From Leptolyngbya sp. PCC 6406 (GTDB lineage: Bacteria > Cyanobacteriota > Cyanobacteriia > Phormidesmidales > Phormidesmidaceae): a DNA stretch of 64,000 nt. Position numbers and translations under genes: made by a program. The stretch lies in assembly GCF_000332095.2 (NCBI RefSeq), contig NZ_KI913949.1, positions 2,566,875 to 2,630,874 of the forward strand. The letters are read 5' to 3'. Of this stretch, positions 44,450 through 53,591 are shown piece after piece (positions within the stretch are counted from its first letter, which is position 1; each line of letters starts with the position of its first letter). Below the pieces are notes generated by a model. It was not told where the DNA came from, did no database searches, and saw nothing but the letters and a program-made list of their open reading frames with translations.

Positions 44450-45994
44450 ATGGCCCATTCGGTGCTCTCCTTTGCCCAGCATTTCCACGATCGCACCAAG
44501 TACGCCCCAGAGACCCTATCTCGCAGCCAGGGGGCTATGCAGGGAGCCCAGCCGGAGCCCTTCAAAACCTATAAGCTGGGCACGGGCTACGATCTCAAGC
44601 CCTATCTAGATCTGTCGCTAACGGTGGCCCAGGAGGATCAGCGGGGCTGGATTCGTCTGTCTCACCTGTTGATCAACACCTATGGTCTGACGGCACGGGT
44701 GATGACAATGACTGGGGAGCCCTTCTATCTGCGGGCAGCCCCTTCGGCGGGGGGGCTCTACCCGGCGGAGATCTATGTGATTTCTCGGGGGACGACGCTG
44801 CTGCCAGCGGGCCTGTACAACTACCAGGCTCGCACCCATAGCCTCTGGCGCTATTGGGAAGACCATGTGTGGCAGGAGTTGCAAACGGCTTGTTTTTGGC
44901 ATCCGGCTCTGGAGCATACCCAACTTGCGGTGGTGGTGACGGCGGTGTTTTACCGCTCGGCTTGGCGCTACCAAGACCGGGCCTATCGCCGCATTTGCCT
45001 GGACACGGGGCATCTGCTGGGAAATCTAGAACTGGCGGGTAACTTGAGTGACTACCGCCCCCATCTCATCGGTGGCTTTGCGGATGGGGCGGTGAACCAA
45101 TTGCTCTACCTGAATGAGGCGGAGGAGGGGACAATTGCGATCGCAGCTCTTGCCGACCTGCTGCAAGTCGAGCAAAACCTATCCCCCGTCACCACGGCCC
45201 AGCCCGCCCCCACCCAAACCGATTTCCCCGCCATGGTGGATGGAGAATTGCTCGCCTACCTGCATCAATCGACCTGCCTAGAGGCTAGCGCCGATCTGCG
45301 GTGGACTACGCGATCTCCCGTTGGTCCCAGGCTTGAGACCTCCCCTCACACCGATAAGTACAACTTTCCCTTTTGCCTTAAGGTCAGCACCGTCACCGAT
45401 CCGATTCTGTGGGATGACCAGCTCCGGGGGTTAGAAACCACCCTTTTGGGGCGGCGATCGACCCGAGAGTTTAGCGGTGGCACTTTGACCCTGGATGAAC
45501 TCAGTACAGTGCTGGACTTTACCTATCAACCCCAGCATTACGTGGATCAGGGCTGTGATAGCGATCCCGACTATTTCGATTTAGGACTGATTCAAACCTT
45601 TGTGGCTGTGTCAGGTGTGGAGGGTCTGGATGCAGGCTGCTATTACTACGCTCCCCACAGTCAGGAACTCCGCCAGATCCGCTTCAAAAACTTTCGCCGA
45701 GAATTGCACTACCTCTGTCTGGGGCAAGACTTAGGGCGAGACGCGGCAGCGGTAATTTTCCACACGGCGGACCTGAAGCAGGCGGTGGCAACCTACGGCG
45801 ATCGCGTTTATCGCTATCTGCATCTCGATGCGGGCCACCTGGGGCAGCGTCTGAACCTAGCCGCCATTCGTCTCGGGCTCGGGGTCAGTGGCATTGGCGG
45901 CTTTTTTGACGATCAGGTCAACGAGGTCTTGGGCATCCCCGCTGACGAAGCAGCTCTATATATCACCGCCCTCGGACAACCCGCAGAGGCGTAG
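44450..45994 (+). CDS. SagB/ThcOx-type double nitroreductase
   Basis: 514 residues made of two nitroreductase-fold halves. First half: 'RAAPSAGGLYPAEIYVIS' (FMN phosphate region), 'CLDTGHLLGNLELAG' and 'GGFADGAVNQLL'. Second half: 'LLGRRSTREFSGGTLTLDELSTVLDFTY', 'LDAGHLGQRLNLAAIRLGLGVSGIGGFFDDQVNEVLG'. SagB-type flavin oxidases turn azolines into azoles in thiazole/oxazole-modified peptides. No YcaO cyclodehydratase or precursor peptide is seen nearby, so a stand-alone role is likely; tandem SagB proteins are found in cyanobacteria. The phytol kinase gene follows after 5 bp, an unexplained but tight pairing. Confidence 0.9.
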   Translation: MAHSVLSFAQHFHDRTKYAPETLSRSQGAMQGAQPEPFKTYKLGTGYDLKPYLDLSLTVAQEDQRGWIRLSHLLINTYGLTARVMTMTGEPFYLRAAPSAGGLYPAEIYVISRGTTLLPAGLYNYQARTHSLWRYWEDHVWQELQTACFWHPALEHTQLAVVVTAVFYRSAWRYQDRAYRRICLDTGHLLGNLELAGNLSDYRPHLIGGFADGAVNQLLYLNEAEEGTIAIAALADLLQVEQNLSPVTTAQPAPTQTDFPAMVDGELLAYLHQSTCLEASADLRWTTRSPVGPRLETSPHTDKYNFPFCLKVSTVTDPILWDDQLRGLETTLLGRRSTREFSGGTLTLDELSTVLDFTYQPQHYVDQGCDSDPDYFDLGLIQTFVAVSGVEGLDAGCYYYAPHSQELRQIRFKNFRRELHYLCLGQDLGRDAAAVIFHTADLKQAVATYGDRVYRYLHLDAGHLGQRLNLAAIRLGLGVSGIGGFFDDQVNEVLGIPADEAALYITALGQPAEA

Positions 45995-45999
45995 GCGCA

Positions 46000-46701
46000 A
46001 TGCAAAGTCTACTGACCGATGGAAACCTACCCCCCTACCTACTTCAGGGCATGGTCATTGTCATTTGGCTGGGACTGGTGGGGGCGGTGGCAGCGGGGGT
46101 ATACCGACATACCCCGACCGTCTCAGAGATTCCCCGCAAGATTGTCCACATTGGCGCGGGCCATGTCATTCTTCTGGCCTGGTGGCTCGAAACCCCCACC
46201 TGGATGGGGTTAGCCGCCTCGGTGGTGTTTAGCGTCGTGGCCCTACTGTCCTATCGCCTGCCGATCCTGCCGGGAATCAATAGTGTGGGGCGTCCGAGTC
46301 TGGGGACCTTTTTCTACGCCGTCAGCGTGGGGGTGTTGACGGCGGTCTTTTGGCCCCTCCAGCAACCAGAGTTTGCGGTGTTGGGGGTGTTGACGATGAC
46401 CTGGGGGGATGGGTTGGCGGCGTTGGTGGGACAAGCCTATGGCCGTCACCCCTATCGTCTCTGGGGCAGCACCAAGAGCTGGGAGGGCTCCCTCACCATG
46501 GGCTTGGCTACCTTTGGAGTTTGTAGCACCATTCTCTGCGGGGTCTATGGGCTGGGGAGCATTACCTTGGGCATTGCTGCAATAGTTGCGATCGCGGCGA
46601 CGGGGCTAGAAGCCTTTTCCAAGTTGGGCATTGATAATCTGACGGTGCCCCTGGGCAGCGCCGCCCTCGCCTTTGGCCTGATTCAAGAATGGTTGACCTG
46701 A
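46000..46701 (+). CDS. phytol/diacylglycerol-type lipid kinase (VTE5-like)
   Basis: 233 residues, six or seven hydrophobic helices. Motifs of the phytol kinase/dolichol kinase family: 'SEIPRKIVHIGAGHVIL', 'TMTWGDGLAALVGQ', 'WGSTKSWEGSLTM' and 'LEAFSKLGIDNLTVPL'. In cyanobacteria and plants it phosphorylates phytol released from chlorophyll, using CTP, for tocopherol synthesis. It starts 5 bp after the SagB-like gene. Confidence 0.92.
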   Translation: MQSLLTDGNLPPYLLQGMVIVIWLGLVGAVAAGVYRHTPTVSEIPRKIVHIGAGHVILLAWWLETPTWMGLAASVVFSVVALLSYRLPILPGINSVGRPSLGTFFYAVSVGVLTAVFWPLQQPEFAVLGVLTMTWGDGLAALVGQAYGRHPYRLWGSTKSWEGSLTMGLATFGVCSTILCGVYGLGSITLGIAAIVAIAATGLEAFSKLGIDNLTVPLGSAALAFGLIQEWLT

Positions 46702-46779
46702 TTTAAGGGATGCTTCGGTTGGGCCAGGGGGGAGAGACTAATACGGAACGGCAGACGGAAGTAGGGCTTTGCCCCTGCG

Positions 46780-46885
46780 TATAGCGGTTCCCTAATGGAT
46801 GAGGTACAGCTCAACTTGATGGCAATTCAGGGAACAAGGGGCTTAAGCCCCTTGTCTGTACTTAACCCGAGTGAGAACCGCTATA
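46780..46885. repeat. MITE-like repeat with TATAGCGGTTC ends
   Basis: TATAGCGGTTC (46780-46790) is repeated inversely as GAACCGCTATA (46875-46885). Inside is a perfect 20-bp palindrome CAAGGGGCTTAAGCCCCTTG (46835-46854) that could act as a bidirectional terminator after the phytol kinase gene. Confidence 0.85.
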
Positions 46886-46920
46886 AGTAGGCAGAAGGAT
46901 GACCAGGAATTCCTGGTCCC

Positions 46921-47067
46921 ACTAGTACTCTGCGGCGGAAATACCCTGGCCGTTCTATCGTGGCGCACTCGGCCCCTCACCCTAGCCCTCTCCCAAGGGG
47001 AGAGGGGACCGGAAAATGTTGGGCTGACGCGACAATAGTGGACTGATTTACGCCCTGCGGTACTAGG
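46921..47067 (+). repeat. dispersed repeat E, copy 4 (most complete)
   Basis: Both ends are visible: 'ACTAGTACTCTGCGGCGGAA' at the left and 'TTTACGCCCTGCGGTACTAG' at the right, imperfect inverted repeats beginning CTAGTAC. Between them lies 'CCTCACCCTAGCCCTCTCC...GGAGAGGGGACCGGAAAATG' with an inner hairpin. This copy defines the element as about 147 bp. Confidence 0.88.
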
Positions 47068-47218
47068 GCTCCTGCGCCATCAAATCGGTGAGTTCTTTCT
47101 ACCGTGACCCCGTACCGTGATACCCCGTACCGTGATCCACCCGCCAGAGATTCCCGTCCTGGGACCATTTGGTTATGACCATCTGGTAAGTTGGCCGCTG
47201 TCTGGATAGGATCGGCTT

Positions 47219-50185
47219 GTGTCCTTTCCCTATCCCCCCATGCTTACCCTGACCCAAGTTTGGGGCGCGTTGCTCCTATTTACCCTTTGTCCCCTGCTGG
47301 GAGCCCTGCCGCTGACCGGCTGGATTACCCAGATACTGACGGGTAAGCGACTGACGGATCTGGGTACCGGCAATGTGGGGATATCGGCGGCGTTTTACCA
47401 TGGGGGGCCAGTGGCGGGCGTCCCCTCAGTACTTGCGGAGGCGGGCAAGGGCATCGGGGCGGTGCTTTTAGCCCGCCATTATTTTCCCAGCGACCCTGTA
47501 TGGGAGATCGTGGCCTTGATTGGCCTGGTCATGGGGCGCTACTGGGGGGCCAAGGGGGCGGGGACAACCAATGTGGTCTGGGGGTTCGGCGTCCACGATC
47601 CTATTACCGCTGGGCTTACTTTGCTCATGAGCTTTCTGGCCTTTACCGTGGTGCGTGAAAAGCACCAGGGGCGGCTGTTAGCCTTGGGATTAATGCCGCT
47701 GTTAACGGCCCTGCGCCACCAAGATGGGGTACGGGTGGTGGCGGTGGCCTGTTTGGCAGGGCTAATCGCTTGGATTTATGAGCAACTGCCCGATGATCTA
47801 GATATGCCAACGTCAGAAGCTCGGGTGGAATCACAACGCATGTTTCAGTTTTTTCAGGGCGATCGCGCTTTGCTGTCCCTAGAGTCGCCGCTGTCGGTGG
47901 CAAAAGCGGGAGGGAAGGGAGCCACCCTAGCCCAACTCAAAGCTTGGGGCTATCCGGTGCCTCGGGGCTATGTGCTGCCAGCGGGGGATGACCCGGCGGC
48001 CCTGATCGCCATTGCCCAACCTTCCTCCCAGCAACCCCTGGTGGTGCGGTCCTCCGCTGTGGGGGAAGACAGTCTGGAGGCTTCGGCGGCGGGACAGTAC
48101 ACCTCGGTATTGAATATTACGAATCGTGAGGATCTGGCGGTGGCGATTACCCGCTGCTTTAGTTCCTACAACCATCCCTCGGCGGTGGAGTATCGCCGCG
48201 ATCGCGGTTTGGCTGAAGCAGCCATGGCGGTGATCGTGCAGCAACAGGTGACGGGGGTATATTCCGGCGTAGCCTTTAGCCGCGACCCCATCACCCGCGC
48301 CGGAGACGCGGTGGTGATTGAGGCGCTGCCCGGTGGGGCGGCGGCGGTGGTATCGGGGCAGCAGACCCCAGAAAGCTATCGGGTCTGGGTCCAGGCCGAT
48401 GATCTGCCGGAGGATGTCACCGAGGCCGACAGTTGGCGCTTACCTGAGGCGCTGACCCTGACGGTGGAGGGGCAGGGCACGGTGCCCTCGGAGTTACTGC
48501 AACAGGTGGCCTTTCTGGCTCGCCACCTAGAGCAACGCTACGGTGGTCTGCCCCAGGATGTGGAATGGAGCTTTGACGGCGAGCAACTTTGGCTGTTGCA
48601 GAGCCGTTCCATCACCACCCTTTACCCCCTCTGGACCCGCAAAATTGCTGCCGAGGTGATTCCCGGTCTGATTCGGCCCCTGACTTGGTCCATCAATCGG
48701 CCCCTCACCTGTGGGGTGTGGGGAGAGATCTTTACCCTGGTGTTGGGGTCGCGATCGCGGGGGCTAGATTTTGAAAAAACCGCCACCCTGCACCATTCCC
48801 GCGCCTACTTCAATGCGTCGCTGCTGGGGGATATTTTTCTGCGCATGGGGCTACCTCCCGAGAGTCTGGAGTTCCTAACGCGGGGCGCTAAATTCACCAA
48901 ACCTCCCCTAAGTACGACGATCCGCAATCTGCCGGGATTGCTACGGCTGGCCCGACGAGAATGGCAATTGCCGGGGGATTTTGAGCGCGATCGCACCCAG
49001 CTTTTCGACCCTCTCCTCACCCAACTCCAGTCCACCCCAGCATCGGGGTTAGCCCCCGATGTTCTCCTCAGCCGCATCGAGCAAATTCTCCAAGCCCTCA
49101 AGCAAGCCACCTACTACAGCATCCTCGCCCCCCTCAGTCTCGCCCTGCGCCAGGGCATCACCAAGGCTCCCCAAACCGCCCTAGATGGAGGGAAAAACCC
49201 CGAAGTAGCCTCCCTCAAAGCCCTGCAAGACCTAGCCCAGACCACCCGGTATCTCTTGCCCCAAACCACCTTAGATCGCATTACCGATGCCGCTTCCCTC
49301 TTTGCCGTCCTAGCAGAGTTGGAGGATGGAGCCTCAGTCCTAGCCCAGTTCAATCGCTTTCTAGACGAGTACGGCTACCTGAGCGAAGTCGGCACCGACA
49401 TTGCCGTCCCCACCTGGCGAGAAAACCCCCATCCCGTGCGGGAACTGTTGGCCCAGTTTGTGCTCTCGCCGCCCCCCGCCGTCGCTCCCGATGGAGAACC
49501 TCAACCCTCCTATCCCGGCGTCCAAAAGCGCCTCGATCTCAAGGGACAGGTAACCGCCATCTACAGTCGGCTACTGGCAGAATTGCGATGGAGTTTTGTC
49601 GCCCTAGAACAGCGCGCCCTTGAGGTGGGCTGGCTGCAACAACCAGGAGACATTTTCTTTTTGACCTATGACGAGGTGCACCACTGGGTTTCCGGTAATC
49701 CCCTGCCCCATCTAGGCAATTTGCTGCCAGGGAATTTGGGCATTACCCTAGCCGCCCGCCGCGATCGCTACGACCAAGATCACGCCCTTGATCCCGTCCC
49801 CTACCTGGTCTATGGCAACGAGCCCCCCAACCTAGCTCGCTATGTGGTTTCCCCCCAGCCCAGTGTGAAAACCCTACAAGGAATCCCCGCCAGCCCTGGC
49901 CAAGTCGAGGGGCTAGTGAAGGTGTTTCGTAACCTGCAATCCGTTGCCATCCTAGACGCGGGCACGATTCTAGTCGTGCCCTACACCGATGCCGGCTGGG
50001 CTCCGCTACTGGCCCGCGCTGGCGGCATTATTGCCGAAGTGGGAGGGCAACTCTCCCACGGCGCGATCGTGGCAAGAGAATATGGCATCCCCGCAGTGAT
50101 GAATGTGGCAGAGGCCACCCACTATTTTCAGGATGGACAACGGGTCCGCCTCGACGGCACCCAGGGCACCGTGGAAATTCTGTGA
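47219..50185 (+). CDS. PlsY glycerol-3-phosphate acyltransferase fused to PEP-synthase-like domains
   Basis: 988 residues from GTG 47219 (AGGA upstream; ATG 47240 is possible). Residues 1-195 are a PlsY-type membrane acyltransferase with 'LTDLGTGNVGISAAFYHGG' and several helices. Residues about 210-475 are a PEP-synthase/PPDK ATP-grasp domain: 'AKAGGKGATLAQLKAWGYPVPRGYVL', 'VVRSSAVGEDSLEASAAGQYTSV', 'GVAFSRDP' and 'DVEWSFD..LWLLQSR'. A 400-residue helical part follows, then the swivelling phosphohistidine domain 'GGQLSHGAIVAREYGIPAVMN' (about 935-955). The PEP-binding barrel is missing, as in rifampin phosphotransferase-like enzymes. PlsY acylates glycerol-3-phosphate from acyl-phosphate; the fused part may phosphorylate a related substrate. 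This is inference. Confidence 0.85.
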   Translation: MSFPYPPMLTLTQVWGALLLFTLCPLLGALPLTGWITQILTGKRLTDLGTGNVGISAAFYHGGPVAGVPSVLAEAGKGIGAVLLARHYFPSDPVWEIVALIGLVMGRYWGAKGAGTTNVVWGFGVHDPITAGLTLLMSFLAFTVVREKHQGRLLALGLMPLLTALRHQDGVRVVAVACLAGLIAWIYEQLPDDLDMPTSEARVESQRMFQFFQGDRALLSLESPLSVAKAGGKGATLAQLKAWGYPVPRGYVLPAGDDPAALIAIAQPSSQQPLVVRSSAVGEDSLEASAAGQYTSVLNITNREDLAVAITRCFSSYNHPSAVEYRRDRGLAEAAMAVIVQQQVTGVYSGVAFSRDPITRAGDAVVIEALPGGAAAVVSGQQTPESYRVWVQADDLPEDVTEADSWRLPEALTLTVEGQGTVPSELLQQVAFLARHLEQRYGGLPQDVEWSFDGEQLWLLQSRSITTLYPLWTRKIAAEVIPGLIRPLTWSINRPLTCGVWGEIFTLVLGSRSRGLDFEKTATLHHSRAYFNASLLGDIFLRMGLPPESLEFLTRGAKFTKPPLSTTIRNLPGLLRLARREWQLPGDFERDRTQLFDPLLTQLQSTPASGLAPDVLLSRIEQILQALKQATYYSILAPLSLALRQGITKAPQTALDGGKNPEVASLKALQDLAQTTRYLLPQTTLDRITDAASLFAVLAELEDGASVLAQFNRFLDEYGYLSEVGTDIAVPTWRENPHPVRELLAQFVLSPPPAVAPDGEPQPSYPGVQKRLDLKGQVTAIYSRLLAELRWSFVALEQRALEVGWLQQPGDIFFLTYDEVHHWVSGNPLPHLGNLLPGNLGITLAARRDRYDQDHALDPVPYLVYGNEPPNLARYVVSPQPSVKTLQGIPASPGQVEGLVKVFRNLQSVAILDAGTILVVPYTDAGWAPLLARAGGIIAEVGGQLSHGAIVAREYGIPAVMNVAEATHYFQDGQRVRLDGTQGTVEIL

Positions 50186-50196
50186 TATCAGGTGGA

Positions 50197-50223
50197 GGAG
50201 CGGCGGTTTCTAACCGCCGCTCC
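50197..50223 (+). terminator. hairpin after the PlsY fusion gene
   Basis: GGAGCGGCGGTT-TCT-AACCGCCGCTCC, a perfect 12-bp stem with a 3-base loop, 12 bp after the stop. No T-run follows, so it could be a repeat or a factor-assisted terminator. Confidence 0.65.
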
Positions 50224-50316
50224 CCCGCATTCTAAACCTTGCCTAAGTCCAGAAGTGGAGTTCTCGCGGTGGGGAAACTCCAGATTTCGAGCTGGACTTG
50301 GTATAGAGCGGAAAAT

Positions 50317-51408
50317 TTAACGAATAGAAGAATTCGCAAAGCGTTGCTCAGGAATCGACGCCAGACTATTGGAGTCAGCATCCCACAGAATAAATCTGGA
50401 GCAGTGGAGCATATCGCTAATTCGGATGGTTTTCACCTGGGAGAGGAGGTGAATGTTGCGGTAGTGACAGGCTTCCAGATTGTAATTGGGAATTCTTTCT
50501 GAAAGGTGATGAATACTGTGATAGCTGATATCTGCGGTGAACCACCGGAGAATTGCAGGCAGGTCTAGATAGCTACTGCCCTCAATCGCCCCCTTGAGGT
50601 AATCCCAGCCCTGGGTTTTGTGGGCGTAGGATCCTTCAAAATTGTGCTGCACAAAGAAGACGGAGATGAAAATTGCCCCGGCAAAGGTCAAAACAATGGA
50701 ATATATGCTGAAAAACAGCCCCGCTCCAATCAGGTTGCTCATGACAATCCAGCCACCGACAACACAGATATTGTTCAGGAGCACATCCCAAAATTCTCCT
50801 GCTGTTGGCCAATGCTTGGATTTATGGGAAGAGATGATGGCGGCAAAGCCCATACCTGGATTTTGTCTTAAACAGGTAAAGACATGCATCATGAAGTCAT
50901 AACTGCCGAGGAGTAGAACCAGGCGAGGCTGAATTGTTAGATAGAAAAAGCCCCCCGGCAACGTCATGATGGGTTGCCGCAGTATGCCATAGAGCTTTTG
51001 ATCAAAATCATTGAGTTGGGCAAACTCTTCGGTGGACAGAAACGTTGCCACCCCCCGATATAATTCCCAATTGCCATTGGTTTTATGGTGGTAGGCATGG
51101 TCCCTAGACCAGGCATATTGAGGGATGGCGTTAATAACCCCCAACATAAATCCCATGAGCCGGTTTACCTGCCGAGAGCTAAAGAGAGCATAGTGGCCGC
51201 AATCGTGCATCAGAGAGAAGCAGCGCAGCAGAAATAGCACCATTAAAACCAGAATGGGTGGTAGCAGCCATAGGGAAATTGAGGCGGCTTTAACGGCCAA
51301 GAACCATAGCAGGATGTAGGGAACAACGGTGTTGAGGATTTGATAGGTCGCCCGGAGGTTGTTGCTCTTCATGTAGGGCGCTAAAACGAAATCCGACTTT
51401 TTGATCAT
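50317..51408 (-). CDS. membrane fatty acid desaturase family protein
   Basis: 363 residues from ATG 51408; the frame opens at 51435. Four hydrophobic helices and the three histidine boxes for a di-iron centre: 'HDCGH' (about 91), 'HAYHH' (about 128) and 'HSIHH' (about 304). The spacing is like the omega-3/omega-6 and CrtR-like group; the 'QHNFEGSYAH' part is typical of desaturases related to plant-type omega-3/6 enzymes of unknown substrate. Neither gene neighbours nor motifs decide the acyl or sterol-like substrate. Confidence 0.9.
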   Translation of the reverse strand: MIKKSDFVLAPYMKSNNLRATYQILNTVVPYILLWFLAVKAASISLWLLPPILVLMVLFLLRCFSLMHDCGHYALFSSRQVNRLMGFMLGVINAIPQYAWSRDHAYHHKTNGNWELYRGVATFLSTEEFAQLNDFDQKLYGILRQPIMTLPGGFFYLTIQPRLVLLLGSYDFMMHVFTCLRQNPGMGFAAIISSHKSKHWPTAGEFWDVLLNNICVVGGWIVMSNLIGAGLFFSIYSIVLTFAGAIFISVFFVQHNFEGSYAHKTQGWDYLKGAIEGSSYLDLPAILRWFTADISYHSIHHLSERIPNYNLEACHYRNIHLLSQVKTIRISDMLHCSRFILWDADSNSLASIPEQRFANSSIR

Positions 51409-51750
51409 GGTTCTTATGTTTTGGGGCAATAACACGATTCAGCAGAATCTATCCCCGTAGGATATGAATTCCGCAAAAATGAGACGGGTCTTTGAACGGT
51501 TCTAGGATAAGACTCCCTTCAGTTCCAACTTGAGTCTCTAGTACTGGCTGGTGGAAGTATCCTTGCCGTTTCCGAACGACGAGGCAGAGCCTCGGTGAAG
51601 ATTCCCAGGCAGAGCCGGGGAACCAGGAAAAAAGCTGACTTTTCCACGTCAAGTTGAATTTGTCGGCTGGGTTAGCGCCAGCGTGACCCAGCAATTCTTT
51701 ACTGGTGCTGGGTCGCACTTCGTTTGACCCAGCCTACGGCAGCCAGTTGG

Positions 51751-51839
51751 GCGGCGTAAATACTCTAACCGTTTTGTCGTGGCACATCTTGGCCCCACCC
51801 TTTCCTGGGGAGCGCTTTGGGAACGGGAAGAGTACTAGA
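51751..51839 (+). repeat. dispersed repeat E, copy 5 (partial)
   Basis: Shares 'GGCGGCGTAAATACTCTAACCG' nearly exactly with copy 3, then 'GTCGTGGCACATCTTGGCCCC' and a 3' end 'GAGTACTAG'. The middle hairpin part is shortened. Confidence 0.75.
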
Positions 51840-52439
51840 CGCGAAGCGGCTTCTCGCAGAGTAGCTCTACATCCCCCTTTCTGGAATGCTGTCAGGCTAT
51901 CCCCCTGCTCCCGGCTTCGACTCTGCTCAGCCAACGGGAGCAGGGGGGCAGACAGTCTTGTTTGGCCTCCTACTCTCCCAGGTTCCTGAGCTTGTCGTTG
52001 GCTTTGCCTGCCTGTAGGGCATAGGGGGACTGTATAGCCTAAGGGCATTCAAGAACGGCTTAGCCTGCCCGATCGGGCTTGGGGGTGCGGGCCAAGAAGT
52101 GATCGGCCTAAAGTCCTCTTGAATTCCTAGAGATCTCCTATATATCTAGGAGTGAGTGGGGCGTTAGCCCCCCGCCAAGGTCTTGCCAGGGTCGGGCTAC
52201 GTAGTGTTGTACCCTCCTACAGTGATGCCCCCTTTTAGGCGTGTCATGGCGCGGCAACTGAGGTTTATGTAGGACCACCTAATCTATCCCTGCTAGAAGT
52301 GAAGTTATGTTAATGATCTTACTGTACTCTCAGCTTATAGTGAGGCGCTGGGGCTGGGCGGCGTAGGTTCTCCTTGGTCAAGCAAGCTGGCGTGATCCCA
52401 TAGAGCATTCCCTTGCCAAAATCATTGAGAAGGATTTAA
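51840..52439. other. 600-bp intergenic region without a gene
   Basis: Between repeat E and the cysteine desulfurase stop I find no credible frame. The upstream part (51670-51735) has a 'GCTGGGT..ACCCAGC' palindromic repeat. The rest includes fragments such as 'CTAGAGATCTCC' and 'CGGGCTACGTAG' but no clear structure. Confidence 0.5.
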
Positions 52440-53591
52440 TCAAGTCATTAATTCTCGAATATTGCTAACCACTTGCTGTAAAAGTGCAGCAGCTTCCTGA
52501 ATATCTTGCAGCGTGGTGAATTTGCCTAAACCCAAGCGAAGTGAGCCTTCCATGGAGGATTTTTCTAGGTTCATAGCACTGAGGACATGGGATGGGGCTT
52601 CAACACCTGATGAACATGCAGAGCCCGTTGCGATCGCAAGCTGATGGCGGACTCTAGCGATGATGGCACTGTTGGGAATCCCTGGGATGGAGATATGCAG
52701 GTTTCCGGCGAGGCGGTGCTTCTGATCCCCATTAATGATGAGATTGGGAATTGTTTTTAGCAGAAGAGCTTGCAGGCGATCGCGCTTTTGCCCAATCTCG
52801 ACCTCGTCCACCGCCATCTCTAGGGATCGCAGGTGGCAGGCTGCCCCTAGACCGACAATGCCGGGGAGGTTGAGGGTGCCGGGGCGCAACCCCTTTTGCT
52901 GACCACCGCCAAAGCCCAAGGGTTCGAGGGGGTGTCCCCGCTTGACGACGAGAGCCCCAATCCCCTGGGGGCCGTAGAACTTATGGGCAGAGAGGGCCAG
53001 CATGGTGATGCCCCAGTCGCTGAAGTGAAGGGGAAGTTTGCCTACGGCTTGGGTGGCATCGCAGAGGAAAGGAACACTGTGGGTTTGGGCGATCGCAGCG
53101 ATTTTCTCAATCGGGTAAATCGTTCCCACCTCGTTGTTGGCGGCCATGACACAGAGGAGATCAAGGCTGCTGGCACAGGCTTGTTCGACCTGGGCCAAGT
53201 CGATGCGGGCCTGGGCATCCACGGGCAGGAGGGAAAGCCGGACGCGGCCCCGCTCTTGTAGGGCAAGGCAGGTGTCAAGGACGGCTTTGTGCTCGACAGC
53301 GGTGAGGGCGATGTGGGGAAAGATGCCTTTGTTTTCTAAATGCTGGATGGTGCCTTGAATAGCGAGGTTGATACTTTCGGTGGCCCCGGAGGTGAAGAGG
53401 ATGTCTCGGGGTAAGGCTCCGATTAGATCTGCTACTTGCTGCTTGGCGATTTTGACGGCGGCTTCAGCGGCATCGCCGATGCCATGGTCAATGCTGCTGG
53501 CGTTGCCAAAGCCGTCGGTCATGGCCCACAGCACTTTGTCGGCCACCCGGCGATCGCTAGGGGTAGTGGCGTGGTAGTCGAGATAGATCAT
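52440..53591 (-). CDS. cysteine desulfurase (NifS/IscS family)
   Basis: 383 residues from ATG 53591, which overlaps the HEPN gene stop as ATGA; a GTG at 53603 is the alternative. 'YLDYHATTP' start, PLP lysine in 'LSAHKFYGPQG', 'GGGQQKGLRPGT' and the sulfur-accepting cysteine loop 'ATGSACSSG'. It releases sulfur from cysteine as a persulfide for Fe-S clusters, tRNA thiolation or phosphorothioate DNA (DndA). A phosphorothioation-associated methyltransferase begins 8.6 kb away, which makes DndA a possibility but not evidence. It is translationally coupled to an MNT-HEPN pair. Confidence 0.93.
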   Translation of the reverse strand: MIYLDYHATTPSDRRVADKVLWAMTDGFGNASSIDHGIGDAAEAAVKIAKQQVADLIGALPRDILFTSGATESINLAIQGTIQHLENKGIFPHIALTAVEHKAVLDTCLALQERGRVRLSLLPVDAQARIDLAQVEQACASSLDLLCVMAANNEVGTIYPIEKIAAIAQTHSVPFLCDATQAVGKLPLHFSDWGITMLALSAHKFYGPQGIGALVVKRGHPLEPLGFGGGQQKGLRPGTLNLPGIVGLGAACHLRSLEMAVDEVEIGQKRDRLQALLLKTIPNLIINGDQKHRLAGNLHISIPGIPNSAIIARVRHQLAIATGSACSSGVEAPSHVLSAMNLEKSSMEGSLRLGLGKFTTLQDIQEAAALLQQVVSNIRELMT

